The position numbers and the translations under genes were made by a program. Under the pieces are notes generated by a model. It saw nothing but the letters and a program-made list of their open reading frames with translations, was not told the DNA's origin and did no database searches. Positions 5,573-13,355 of a stretch of DNA of 18,621 nucleotides are shown in pieces; positions within the stretch are counted from its first letter, which is position 1; every line of letters begins with the position of its first letter. The DNA is taken from NCBI GenBank assembly GCA_035762565.1, contig DASTOJ010000144.1, forward strand, positions 1 to 18,621, in the 5' to 3' direction. The stretch comes from AR5 sp035762565 (GTDB lineage: Bacteria > Methylomirabilota > Methylomirabilia > Rokubacteriales > CSP1-6).

Positions 5573-6658
5573 TCAATAATCCGGGTCTTCCAGCAGCGGA
5601 AAGGCGCTCGTCATGCTCGGCAGCGCCACCGGCGGCGCCGGGTGCACATAGGCCGGCGTGAGGGCGCTCAGACGATCGACGCCGAGCAGCGCCAGGCAGA
5701 TGCGGATCTCGTCCTCCAGCAGCTCCAGCATGCGCACGCAGCCGGCGGCGCCGGCGGCCGCCAGGCCGAAGCAGGGCATCCGGCCCATGCCGACCAGGTC
5801 GGCGCCGAGCGCGATGGCCTTTACCACGTCGGTGCCGCGCTGGAAGCAGCCGTCGACGATGATCCGGGCGCGGCCGCCCACCGCCGCCACCACCTCCGGC
5901 AGGACGTCCAGCGAGCCCCGGCCCTGGTCGAGCTGCCGCCCGCCATGGTTGGAGACGTAGACGACGTCGACGCCGTGCTCGCAGGCCAGGGCGGCGTCCT
6001 CGGCGGTGGCGATGCCCTTGAGGATCAGGGGGATGTCGTGGGTGTCCTTGAAGCGCTTGACCTGGTCCCAGCTGAGCCCCGCCTGGTAGTCGAAGCCGGT
6101 AGCCCGCTGGCGCCACGGCTTCACGAAGCGCCGGGCCAGGTCCCGCTCGCGACGGCTGTAGGACGCGGTGTCGACGGTCAGACAGAAGGCCGTGTAACCG
6201 TTGGCCCGGGCCCGCCGGACGTAGTCGTCCACGAAGGCGTCGTCACCGCGTACGTAGAGCTGGAAGATCCGGTAGTTATCGGCCGCCTTGGCGACGGCTT
6301 CCAGGCCGGGGTTGCAGACCGAGGACAGCATCTGGGGGACGCCGAACTCGCCCGACGCCTGGGCGGCGGTAGCGCCGCCGCCGGGCGTGAAGCTCTCGAT
6401 GGAGCCGATCGGGGCCAGCATCACCGGGATCCGCATCGGCTTGCCCAGGAACGTGCCGCTGACGTCCACCTTGGAAACGTCGCGCAAGACCCGGGGACGG
6501 AAGGCCAGGGAGTCGATGGCCAGGCGGTTGCGACGGAGGGTCGTCTCGGTCTCGGTGGCGCCGACCAGGTAGTCCCAGGGCCCCGGCGCCAGGGTGGCGC
6601 GCGCGGCCCGTACGATCTCGTGCAGCGTCTGGAACCGCTCCTCCAGGCCCGAGCTCAC
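5573..6658 (-). CDS. FMN-dependent alpha-hydroxy-acid oxidase/dehydrogenase
   Basis: The 361-residue protein belongs to the glycolate oxidase / L-lactate dehydrogenase (LldD) / lactate monooxygenase family, which oxidises 2-hydroxy acids to 2-oxo acids with FMN. It has a full TIM-barrel set of motifs: WDYLVGATETETTLRRN (28-44, Y30), MLAPIG (80-85), YRIFQLYVRGD (129-139), LTVD (160-163), ILKGI (212-216, K214), VSNHGGRQLD (235-244, catalytic H238 and R241) and KAIALGADLVGMGR (280-293). Two regions are unusual. The usual VDxPxxGxRExD is VDTASYSRRERD, and the phosphate-binding VDGG is VDGC. The GTG start at 6658 has no Shine-Dalgarno but has a -10-like hexamer 8 nt upstream. Substrate (lactate, glycolate, mandelate or other) cannot be told. 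Confidence 0.88.
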   Translation of the reverse strand: MSSGLEERFQTLHEIVRAARATLAPGPWDYLVGATETETTLRRNRLAIDSLAFRPRVLRDVSKVDVSGTFLGKPMRIPVMLAPIGSIESFTPGGGATAAQASGEFGVPQMLSSVCNPGLEAVAKAADNYRIFQLYVRGDDAFVDDYVRRARANGYTAFCLTVDTASYSRRERDLARRFVKPWRQRATGFDYQAGLSWDQVKRFKDTHDIPLILKGIATAEDAALACEHGVDVVYVSNHGGRQLDQGRGSLDVLPEVVAAVGGRARIIVDGCFQRGTDVVKAIALGADLVGMGRMPCFGLAAAGAAGCVRMLELLEDEIRICLALLGVDRLSALTPAYVHPAPPVALPSMTSAFPLLEDPDY

Positions 6659-6666
6659 GGCCCGGA

Positions 6667-6672
6667 AGGATA
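6667..6672 (-). promoter_or_regulatory. -10-like hexamer placed for leaderless transcription of the FMN enzyme
   Basis: TATCCT on the minus strand ends 8 nt before the GTG at 6658, so the predicted start site is about 2 nt upstream of the start codon. No convincing -35 is seen. Confidence 0.35.
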
Positions 6673-6734
6673 GCAGATCCCCGGGGTGGAAAAGGGGTGG
6701 GAAACTCCCCGGAAGTGTGTCACCCTAGCGGGCC

Positions 6735-6938
6735 ATGAAGATCGAGGTCCTCGACAACCAGATCGAGGCGGCGCTCAAGGCCCTCAAGAAGCGCATGCAG
6801 AAAGAGGGCCTGTTCCAGGAGATGAAGCGCCGCGCGCACTACGAGAAACCGTCGGTGAAGCGCAAGCGCAAGCAGGCCCAGGCGCGCCGCAAGCGGCGCA
6901 AGGCCATGCGCCGCCAGCAGGCGACCGACGAGGACTAG
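6735..6938 (+). CDS. rpsU: 30S ribosomal protein S21
   Basis: The 67-residue, strongly basic protein is bS21, a small-subunit protein at the platform near the anti-Shine-Dalgarno end of 16S rRNA. The N terminus MKIEVLDNQIEAALKALKKR, the central KEGLFQEMKRRAHYEKPS, then KRKRKQAQARRKRRKAMRR are diagnostic, and length is normal. It is monocistronic here, divergent from the FMN enzyme and convergent with the HAD gene. No Shine-Dalgarno is visible before the ATG (CTAGCGGGCC precedes it). I cannot identify its promoter in the 76-nt upstream gap. The stop codon TAG (6936-6938) shares the palindrome CTAG with the opposite gene's stop. Confidence 0.95.
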   Translation: MKIEVLDNQIEAALKALKKRMQKEGLFQEMKRRAHYEKPSVKRKRKQAQARRKRRKAMRRQQATDED

Positions 6939-7573
6939 CGCGCCAGCTCGACGCCGAGCAGCTCGCCCAGCTCCCGCAGCGCCTGTTCCGGATCGTCCAC
7001 CTTGATCGTCGTCATCCCCAGCTCGCGCGCCGGCTTGAGGTTGCGGCCGATGTCGTCGAGGAACGCGGTGCGCGCGGGCTCCACGCCCAGCTCGCGGCAG
7101 GCCAGGGTGTAGATCCGCGGGTCGGGCTTGCGCAGGCCGACCACCCGCGACTCCACGAACACGTCGAAGTGCGCGCGCAGTCGGTGGGGGATGACGTCAG
7201 TCCGGGGTCCTTCCCGCCACCAGTTGTTGGTCAGCGCGCCCACGCGCAGGCCGCGGGCGCGCAGGCGCCGGATCGCCTCCAGCACCGCCGGCCGTTCCAC
7301 GCCCGCCTCGGCGATCGCCGCCATGATGGCGGTTCCGTCCACCACGAGGCCGTGGGCCCGGCAGTCGGCCTCGAACGGCGCGCAGAAGGCGCGCGCCGTC
7401 AGCTCGCCGCGCTCGAGCCGGGCCCACGCGCCCGTCTCGCCGGCGGCCGCCAGCGCGCGGTTGATGGAGTTGGCCGGCAGGCCGTGCATCGTCTCGTAGC
7501 GCGCGAGGGCGTGCAGCGGCGAGTCCATCACCACGCCGCCCATGTCGAAGAGGACCCCGGCGATCTCCGGCAC
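6935..7573 (-). CDS. HAD-IA family phosphatase, soluble epoxide hydrolase N-domain / ACAD10-like
   Basis: The 212-residue haloacid-dehalogenase-family hydrolase has all four HAD motifs: FDMGGV with nucleophile D10, LTNN (114-117), RKPDPRIY with K149, and FLDDIGRNLKPARELGM with D173/D174. The last string and the FDxGGV form of motif I match the subgroup that includes the phosphatase domain of soluble epoxide hydrolase and the N-terminal domain of ACAD10. In those, the usual second Asp of motif I can be replaced by Gly, as here. It is probably a small-molecule phosphatase, substrate unknown. I place the start at GTG 7573 (VPEIAGVLFDMGGV) because motif I follows at once and longer versions only mirror the divergent fadJ-like gene. 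There is no Shine-Dalgarno. Confidence 0.88.
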   Translation of the reverse strand: MPEIAGVLFDMGGVVMDSPLHALARYETMHGLPANSINRALAAAGETGAWARLERGELTARAFCAPFEADCRAHGLVVDGTAIMAAIAEAGVERPAVLEAIRRLRARGLRVGALTNNWWREGPRTDVIPHRLRAHFDVFVESRVVGLRKPDPRIYTLACRELGVEPARTAFLDDIGRNLKPARELGMTTIKVDDPEQALRELGELLGVELAR

Positions 7574-7580
7574 GCGCGGG

Positions 7581-7586
7581 ATTGTA
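7581..7586 (-). promoter_or_regulatory. -10 hexamer TACAAT for the HAD gene, leaderless placement
   Basis: On the minus strand TACAAT (5 of 6 to TATAAT) ends 7 nt before the GTG at 7573, so transcription would begin about 1 nt before the start codon. No good -35 is visible at 16-18 nt spacing. Confidence 0.45.
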
Positions 7587-7652
7587 GCGTGTCTCGCCGT
7601 GGTACCATCCCGGCGTCTCCAGGCCGATTCCGAAGAACGCGAGGTAACAGCC

Positions 7653-9740
7653 ATGGCAGCCATCACCAAGTCCGTCGATCTCACCCGCCGCGGCCGCGTG
7701 GCGGTGCTCACCGTCGACAACCCGCCGGTCAACGCGCTCAGCCAGCACGTCCGCCAGGGCCTGCACGAGGGCGTCAAGCAGGCCATCGCCGACGGGGGCG
7801 TGGGCGCCGTCGTGATCGTCTGCGCAGGGCGGACGTTCATCGCGGGCGCCGACATCACGGAGTTCGGCAAGCCGCCCGTCGCGCCGGGCCTGTACGAGGT
7901 GCTCGACCTCATCGAGAGCAGCTCCAAGCCCGTGGTCGCCGCCGTCCACGGCACCGCCCTCGGCGGTGGGCTCGAGGTCACGCTGGCCTGCCACTATCGC
8001 GTCGGCGCCAAGGACGCCCGCTTCGGCCTGCCCGAGGTGAAGCTCGGCCTGCTACCCGGCGCCGGCGGCACCCAGCGGCTGCCGCGCGTGGTGGGCGTCG
8101 AGAAGGCGCTGTCCATGATGGTGAGCGGCGACCCGATCCGGGCCGACGAGGCGCTCAAAACCGGCCTCATCGACGAGATCGTGGACGGCGACCTCACGGC
8201 CGCCGGCGTGGCGTTCGCGGAGAAGGTGCTGAACGAGCAGCGGCCGCTGCGGAAGATCCGCGACCTCGACGACAAGGTCGCCGCCGTGCGCGGCAAGCCC
8301 GAGGTCTTCGCGAGCTTCCGCAAGTCCGTCGCGCGGCAGACGCGCGGTTTCCGGGCACCGGAGAGCATCGTCAAGGCGGTCGAGGCCGCCGTCGGCCTGC
8401 CGTTCGAGCAGGGCCTCAAGCGCGAGCGCGAGCTGTTCGCCGAGCTGCTCACCTCGCCGGAGTCCAAGGCCCAGCGCTACTTCTTCTTCGCCGAGCGCGA
8501 GGCCGCCAAGATCCCCGACGTGCCGGCCGACACGCCGCTGAAGGACGTCAAGAAGGCGGCGGTGATCGGGGCCGGCACCATGGGCGGTGGCATCGCCATG
8601 AACTTCGCCAACGTCGGCATCCCGGTCACGGTGGTCGAGATGAACCAGGAGAACCTCGACCGCGGGCTGGGGATCGTGCGCAAGAACTACGAGGCGACGG
8701 CGAGCCGCGGGCGCATGACGCCGGCCGACGTCGACAAGCGGATGGGGCTGATCCAGGGCACGACCGACTGGAACGCCATCCGCGACGCCGACATCGTCAT
8801 CGAGGCCGTCTTCGAGGAGATGCCGATCAAGAAGGAGGTCTTCGCGAAGCTCGACGGCCTCGCCAAGCCCGACGCCGTGCTGGCGACGAACACGTCGACG
8901 CTCGACGTCGACGAGATCGCCTCGGCCACCAAGAGGCCGGAGAGCGTGATCGGCACCCACTTCTTCAGCCCGGCCAACGTCATGCGGCTGCTGGAGAACG
9001 TGCGCGGCAGGAAGTCGTCGAAGTCCACCGTCGCGACCGTCATGGCGCTCGGCCGACGCATCAACAAGGTGCCGGTGCTGGTCGGCGTCTGCTACGGCTT
9101 CGTCGGCAACCGCATGCTCCACCAGCGCGGCCAGCAGGCCGAGAAGCTCATCCTCGAGGGCGCCCTGCCCCACCAGGTCGACAAGGTCCTCACCGACTTC
9201 GGCTTCCCGATGGGCCCGTTCGCGATGGGCGACCTGGCCGGCCTCGACGTCGGCTGGCGGATCCGCAAGGGCCGGGGCGTGAAGTCGCCGGTCGCCGACC
9301 GCATCTGCGAGCTGGGCCGATTCGGCCAGAAGACGGGCGCGGGCTATTTCAGATACGAGAAGGGCGATCGCACGCCGATCCCCGATCCCGACGTGGAGAA
9401 GATCATCGTGGACGTGGCGACCGAGCAGGGCATCACGCGGCGCCACGTGACCGACGAGGAGATCCTCCAGCGCCTGCTCTACCCGATGGTCAACGAGGGC
9501 GCCAAGATCCTCGACGAGAAGATCGCCATCCGCGCGAGCGACATCGACGTCATCTGGGTGTACGGCTACGGCTGGCCGGTCTACCGCGGCGGCCCGATGT
9601 TCTGGGCCGACCAGATCGGGCTCCGGAACGTGCGCGACACGGTGCGGGCGTTCCAGAAGGGGACCGGCGACGCGTTCTGGACGCCGGCGCCGCTGCTCGA
9701 CCGCCTGGCCGACGAGGGCAAGGGGTTCACGGGACAGTGA
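7653..9740 (+). CDS. Bifunctional enoyl-CoA hydratase / 3-hydroxyacyl-CoA dehydrogenase (FadJ/FadB-like)
   Basis: This 695-residue beta-oxidation fusion enzyme has two parts. The N-terminal crotonase domain (1-200) has the oxyanion motif CAGRTFIAGADI and both catalytic glutamates, E108 (HGTALGGGLEV) and E128 (FGLPEVKLGLLPGAGGTQRLPR). The dehydrogenase part has the NAD-binding VIGAGTMGGGIAMNFA (304-319) and the catalytic pair H436 (GTHFFSPANVM) and E448 (LLENVRG), then two helical C-terminal domains with FGFPMGPFAMGDLAGLDVG and VYGYGWPVYRGGPMFWAD. It hydrates 2-enoyl-CoA and oxidises the 3-hydroxyacyl-CoA. No thiolase is adjacent. The ATG at 7653 has GAGGT 7 nt upstream. Residues upstream in frame are not family-like, so this start is preferred. 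It heads an operon with an amidase and a reductase. Confidence 0.95.
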   Translation: MAAITKSVDLTRRGRVAVLTVDNPPVNALSQHVRQGLHEGVKQAIADGGVGAVVIVCAGRTFIAGADITEFGKPPVAPGLYEVLDLIESSSKPVVAAVHGTALGGGLEVTLACHYRVGAKDARFGLPEVKLGLLPGAGGTQRLPRVVGVEKALSMMVSGDPIRADEALKTGLIDEIVDGDLTAAGVAFAEKVLNEQRPLRKIRDLDDKVAAVRGKPEVFASFRKSVARQTRGFRAPESIVKAVEAAVGLPFEQGLKRERELFAELLTSPESKAQRYFFFAEREAAKIPDVPADTPLKDVKKAAVIGAGTMGGGIAMNFANVGIPVTVVEMNQENLDRGLGIVRKNYEATASRGRMTPADVDKRMGLIQGTTDWNAIRDADIVIEAVFEEMPIKKEVFAKLDGLAKPDAVLATNTSTLDVDEIASATKRPESVIGTHFFSPANVMRLLENVRGRKSSKSTVATVMALGRRINKVPVLVGVCYGFVGNRMLHQRGQQAEKLILEGALPHQVDKVLTDFGFPMGPFAMGDLAGLDVGWRIRKGRGVKSPVADRICELGRFGQKTGAGYFRYEKGDRTPIPDPDVEKIIVDVATEQGITRRHVTDEEILQRLLYPMVNEGAKILDEKIAIRASDIDVIWVYGYGWPVYRGGPMFWADQIGLRNVRDTVRAFQKGTGDAFWTPAPLLDRLADEGKGFTGQ

Positions 9741-11146
9741 GCGCCGCGGGCCTGGCCTACACGCCGGCCACCGAGCTGGCCGCGCTCATCCGGTCGAAGG
9801 CGCTGTCGCCGGTCGAGCTGACGCGCGCGGTGCTGGAGCGGATCGAGCGGCTGAACCCGACGTTGAACGCGTTCTGCACGGTCACGGCCGACGCCGCGCT
9901 GGCTACCGCGCGGGCGGCCGAGCAGGCCGTGATGAGCGCAGGCCCGCTCGGGCCGCTCCACGGTCTGCCGTTCTCGGTGAAGGACTTGGCGCTCACCAAG
10001 GGCGTGCCCACGAAGTTCGGCTCGCACATCTTCGCCAGCCGGATCGGCGAGGTCGACGCGCCGTACGTGCGGCGGCTGCACGAGGCCGGTGGCATCCTCA
10101 CCGGCAAGACGACCTCGCCCGAGTTCGGCTGGAAGGCGCTCGGCGACAGCCCGCTCACCGGCATCACGCGCAATCCGTGGAACACGGGCGTCACGACCGG
10201 CGGCTCCAGCGCCGGCGCCGGGGCCGCGGCCGCCGCGGGACTCGGCCCGCTCCACCAGGGCTCCGACGGCGCCGGCTCCATCCGCATCCCCTCGGCGTTC
10301 TGCGGTCTCGTCGGCATCAAGGCGACCTACGGCCGCGTCCCGCTCTGGCCGGTCTCCAACAACGACTACGCCACCCACGCCGGGCCCATGACGCGCACCG
10401 TGGCCGACGCCGCGCTCATGCTGAGCGTGATGGCCGGTCCCGACGAGTGGGACGCGACGTGCCTGGAGGCCCCGCCCGCTGACTATATCGGCCAGCTCGA
10501 CCGCGGCGTGCGGGGCCTGCGTATCGCGTTCAGTCCCGATCTCGGCGGCCTTCGCGTCGATCAGGAGGTCGCCGGCCTCGTCGCCGCCGCCGCGCGCGAG
10601 TTTCAAGCGCTCGGCGCGAGTGTCGACGAGGTGAAGCCCGGCTTCGCGGACTCGAACGACATGATCCGGCTGATCTGGGGCGCGCACTACATCGGCAACT
10701 ACGGCCAGTTCCTCGAGGAGTGGCGCAGCCGGATGGACCCGGGACTCGTCGCCTGCATGGACGAGGCGAAGCACTGGAGCGCCCAGGAGTACGTCGCCAT
10801 GCGCGGGCGCAAGATCGCCTACTGGGACAGCGTGCGCCCACTCTTCGAGCGTTACGACCTGCTGCTGACGCCGACGACGTCCGTCGCCGCGTTCGAGGTC
10901 GGCCGGCTCAACCCGGCAGGCTGGCCACAGCACGCGTGGGACTGGTTCCCGTGGGCTTCGTTCTCCTACCCGTTCAACTTCACCGGCCAGCCCGCGGCCA
11001 CGGTCCCGGCCGGCTTCACGCCGGGGGGGCTACCGGTGGGACTCCAGATCGTCGGCCGCCGCTTCGCCGACCTCACCGTGCTCCAGGCCGCACGGGCGTT
11101 CGAGACCGCGCGCCCCTGGGCCGACCGCCGACCACCACTCGGATAG
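9737..11146 (+). CDS. Amidase signature family hydrolase
   Basis: The 469-residue amidase-signature enzyme hydrolyses an amide to acid and ammonia. The Ser-cisSer-Lys triad is complete: K82 (FSVKDL), cis-Ser at S157 in GVTTGGSSAGAG, and nucleophile S181 in GSDGAGSIRIPS. The spacings (75 and 24 residues) agree with the family. The C terminus has NFTGQPAATVPAG and GLPVGLQIVGRRFAD, also typical. The relation to GatA is sequence-level only: no GatB or GatC is adjacent, so this is more likely a catabolic or detoxifying amidase than a tRNA amidotransferase. The GTG start at 9737 overlaps the upstream stop by 4 nt (GTGA), so translation is coupled to the FadJ-like enzyme. This suggests that the amidase supplies or processes a carboxylic acid entering beta-oxidation (inference). 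Confidence 0.93.
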   Translation: MSAAGLAYTPATELAALIRSKALSPVELTRAVLERIERLNPTLNAFCTVTADAALATARAAEQAVMSAGPLGPLHGLPFSVKDLALTKGVPTKFGSHIFASRIGEVDAPYVRRLHEAGGILTGKTTSPEFGWKALGDSPLTGITRNPWNTGVTTGGSSAGAGAAAAAGLGPLHQGSDGAGSIRIPSAFCGLVGIKATYGRVPLWPVSNNDYATHAGPMTRTVADAALMLSVMAGPDEWDATCLEAPPADYIGQLDRGVRGLRIAFSPDLGGLRVDQEVAGLVAAAAREFQALGASVDEVKPGFADSNDMIRLIWGAHYIGNYGQFLEEWRSRMDPGLVACMDEAKHWSAQEYVAMRGRKIAYWDSVRPLFERYDLLLTPTTSVAAFEVGRLNPAGWPQHAWDWFPWASFSYPFNFTGQPAATVPAGFTPGGLPVGLQIVGRRFADLTVLQAARAFETARPWADRRPPLG

Positions 11147-11155
11147 GAGCGGGCG

Positions 11156-12067
11156 ATGCCGGACACCGTCGGGTTCATCGGGCTGGGCACGATGGGTGGC
11201 CCCATGGCCGCCAATCTCGCGAAGGCCGGCGTGCCGCTGGCCGTGTACGACGCCAGCCCGGTGGCGGCCGCCGCGGCGGCGGGGCAGCCGGGCGTCAGGG
11301 TCGTCGGCTCGCCGGGTGAGGTGGCGTCGCGCGTCGCCGTGCTCTTCACGTGCCTGCCCAACGACGACATCGTCCGCGCCGTCTACCTCGGCCCGGGCGG
11401 GATCGCCGCCGGCGCGCGGGCGGGTCTCGTCACCTGCGACTGCTCGACCGTCAGCCCCGAGGCGACGCTCGAGGTGGCGGCGGGGATGGCGGCGCGCGGC
11501 ATCGTCCACATGGACACGCCGATGCTCGGCTCGCAGCCGCAGGCCCTCTCCGGCGAGATCTTCTTCATCGTGGGCGGCGACCGCACGAAGCTGGACACGA
11601 TCAGGCCGTATCTGGAAGTCATGGGCCGGCTGCACATGTACGTGGGCCCGTCGGCCACCGGCAACCGGGTGAAGCTGCTCCACAACGGGCTGGCGGCGGT
11701 GGTCTCGGTGGCGGTGGCGGAGGCGCTCGCCACCTGCGTGCGGTCGGAGGTCGACCCCTACGTCTTCTACGACGTCGTCCGCAACGGCGGCGGAATGGCG
11801 TTCGGGACGTACTTCGACCGGCGGGTGAAGCGGATGCTCGACGGCGACTTCTCGCCGACGTTCATGGCCGAGCTGATGCTCAAGGACGTGGGCCTGGCCC
11901 TCGCCCAGGCCCGGGCCGCCAAGGTGCCGGCGCCGATGCTGGAGGAGACGCAGCGGACCTACGCCGAGGCGGTCGCGGACGGCTGGGGCAAGGAGGACTT
12001 CTCGGCCGTCACCCACGTGATCGAGCGGCGAATCGGGCGGACGCTCTCGCGGCCGCCGGCGGGCTGA
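11156..12067 (+). CDS. NAD(P)-dependent beta-hydroxyacid dehydrogenase, 3-hydroxyisobutyrate dehydrogenase-like
   Basis: The 303-residue protein has the N-terminal dinucleotide motif VGFIGLGTMGGPMAANL (5-21) and the catalytic lysine K173 followed by N177 in GNRVKLLHNGL, as in 3-hydroxyisobutyrate dehydrogenases and tartronate semialdehyde reductases. The substrate-binding motif, normally DAPVSGG, is DTPMLGSQPQALSGE (120-134), which departs from the best-known members. The true substrate may therefore differ, perhaps another beta-hydroxy acid or an imine. The ATG has AGGAG 6 nt upstream, overlapping the amidase stop, so this is the third gene of the operon. It ends 7 nt from the convergent otsB. 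Confidence 0.88.
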   Translation: MPDTVGFIGLGTMGGPMAANLAKAGVPLAVYDASPVAAAAAAGQPGVRVVGSPGEVASRVAVLFTCLPNDDIVRAVYLGPGGIAAGARAGLVTCDCSTVSPEATLEVAAGMAARGIVHMDTPMLGSQPQALSGEIFFIVGGDRTKLDTIRPYLEVMGRLHMYVGPSATGNRVKLLHNGLAAVVSVAVAEALATCVRSEVDPYVFYDVVRNGGGMAFGTYFDRRVKRMLDGDFSPTFMAELMLKDVGLALAQARAAKVPAPMLEETQRTYAEAVADGWGKEDFSAVTHVIERRIGRTLSRPPAG

Positions 12068-12074
12068 ACGCGGC

Positions 12075-12842
12075 TCACGGCGTCGTCCCGGCGGCGACGT
12101 GGTCGGCCAGCGCCGCGAGCACGCGGTGGACTTCGTCGACGTCCTGGACGCGGCACGCGGCCCGGGTCGAGGCCCCGTCGCCGACCTTCACGGTGATCCC
12201 CCGGCCGTGGAGCGCCGCGAAGGCGAGCTCGTCCGTCGCGTCGTCGCCGAGATAGACCGTCGTGGCGCTGCCCCCGCGCGCCCGCACCTGCTCCTCGATC
12301 CACTCGACGCAGCGCCCCTTGTCCCAGTCGCCGGCCGGCAGGATCTCGAACACCTTCCGCCCCGATAGCAGCGTGTAGCCGGGCCGGGCGCTGACGACGC
12401 GGCCCACCATCTCGCTCAGCGGGCCGAGGATCTCGGAGCCGGCGTTGCGGTAGTGGACGGCGACCGACAGGCCCTTGGGTTCGACGACGACGCCGGCCAG
12501 CCGGGCCGTCCGCCGTCGCAGCTCGTCGGCCATGTCGGCGAGGCCCTCGGTCCGCGCCGCCGCGCTCCGATGGCGGAACGTCGCGCCGAGCCCCGAGATC
12601 TCGAGACCATGGCAGCCGGCGTAGATGATCGACGACAGACCCACCCGGCGCCGGAGGTCGTCCAGACGGCGCCCGGAGACGACGCCGACGATCACGCGAT
12701 CGGACCCGGCCAGGGTGCGAAGGTCCTCCCGCACCCGGAGCGGCAGCCAGGCCTCGGCGGGATCGCGGACGATGGGCGTCAGGGTGCCGTCGAAGTCGCT
12801 GAGGAACAGGAGACTGCGGCCGATCTTGAGCGCGGTCGTCAA
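12075..12842 (-). CDS. otsB: Trehalose-6-phosphate phosphatase
   Basis: The protein of about 255 residues is a HAD-IIB phosphatase that turns trehalose-6-phosphate into trehalose. Its motifs are SDFDGTLTPI (D16, D18), VVSGRR (54-59), YAGCHGLEI (74-82), EPKGLSVAVHYR (121-132), GRKVFEI (161-167), DKG (174-176) and LGDDATDE (198-205). These distinguish trehalose-phosphatase from other HADs. The start is uncertain. No ATG or GTG lies in frame between the upstream regulator and motif I. TTG at 12842 is the best choice; a CTG overlapping the upstream stop is possible. It lies 50 nt after the receiver gene and probably shares its sigma-54 transcript. No trehalose-6-phosphate synthase gene is in the window. 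Confidence 0.9.
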   Translation of the reverse strand: MTTALKIGRSLLFLSDFDGTLTPIVRDPAEAWLPLRVREDLRTLAGSDRVIVGVVSGRRLDDLRRRVGLSSIIYAGCHGLEISGLGATFRHRSAAARTEGLADMADELRRRTARLAGVVVEPKGLSVAVHYRNAGSEILGPLSEMVGRVVSARPGYTLLSGRKVFEILPAGDWDKGRCVEWIEEQVRARGGSATTVYLGDDATDELAFAALHGRGITVKVGDGASTRAACRVQDVDEVHRVLAALADHVAAGTTP

Positions 12843-12892
12843 CCGGCCCGCCAGTCCCGCCCAGTACGCGACCGGCGGGGCGCCGGCGTCCC

Positions 12893-13282
12893 TCAGTGCG
12901 ACTCCCCGCGCTCGGCGATCCGCTCCATGTGGTCCATGAGCTCCGTCATGCGGAAGGGCTTGTCCAGGTACGCGGTCGCCCCGCACCGGTGCGCCAGGTC
13001 GGCGGTGTCCGGCCCGCCGAACGCCGTCATCACGATGATGGGCAGCGCCGGCCACCGGCGGTGAAGCGCCTCGAGCACATCGAGGCCGTCGAGCCCGGGA
13101 AGATGGACGTCCAGGAGCACGACGTCGGCACGGTGCGTCTCGACCGCGCTGGTGATCCACTCGCCCCGGGCCAGCCGGATCACCCGCATGCCCTCGCCCT
13201 CGAGCCACCCGCCGAGCACGGTGCGCCAGGCACCGTCGTCGTCGACGAGCACGACGGTCAGCGGCCGGCACGCGCTGACCAT
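12893..13282 (-). CDS. Receiver-only response regulator
   Basis: The 129-residue protein is a CheY-like receiver domain with no output domain. It has acidic residues D14-D16 (VLVDDD), phospho-acceptor D58 (VLLDVHLPG), T86 (VMTAFGG) and K108 (YLDKPF), so phosphorylation looks intact. It lies between the histidine kinase and otsB on the same strand. It could be a phosphate sink or relay for that kinase, or act through protein contacts. The 62-nt leader from the predicted sigma-54 start site to the ATG has no strong Shine-Dalgarno. Its closeness to a kinase whose presumed partner is the divergent NtrC-type regulator suggests a branched pathway. Confidence 0.9.
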   Translation of the reverse strand: MVSACRPLTVVLVDDDGAWRTVLGGWLEGEGMRVIRLARGEWITSAVETHRADVVLLDVHLPGLDGLDVLEALHRRWPALPIIVMTAFGGPDTADLAHRCGATAYLDKPFRMTELMDHMERIAERGESH

Positions 13283-13355
13283 CTCAGCAGACCGGAGCTC
13301 GCGGCAGGGATCGCCTCATGCCGACTGTCGCCGCCGTCATGCGCGTCCAGGTGGG

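Noticed and set aside
7582..7608. TTGTAG ... TACCAT as a sigma-70 promoter for the FadJ-like gene
   Set aside because: The spacer is only 15 nt and both hexamers are poor. The true promoter is not identified.
7601..7614. GG-N10-GC resembling a sigma-54 promoter before the FadJ-like gene
   Set aside because: Only the GG/GC spacing and TGGtAC are kept; the -12 element is CGGC instead of TTGC. This is too weak in GC-rich DNA.
7574..7994. Longer forms of the HAD protein beginning near 7981-7994
   Set aside because: The extra residues are low-complexity antisense of the FadJ-like gene. HAD motif I lies directly after GTG 7573.
6686..9736. A very long open frame upstream of and continuous with the amidase, which would make a protein of nearly 1,500 residues
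   Set aside because: The part before 9737 is an Arg/Gly/Ala-rich shadow of rpsU and the FadJ-like gene in another frame. The amidase family N terminus begins at the GTG overlapping the FadJ-like stop.
12843..13271. Upstream extension of otsB in the same frame, as if fused to another domain
   Set aside because: The extension is an Arg/Ala-rich out-of-frame reading of the receiver gene, which has clear response-regulator motifs in its own frame.
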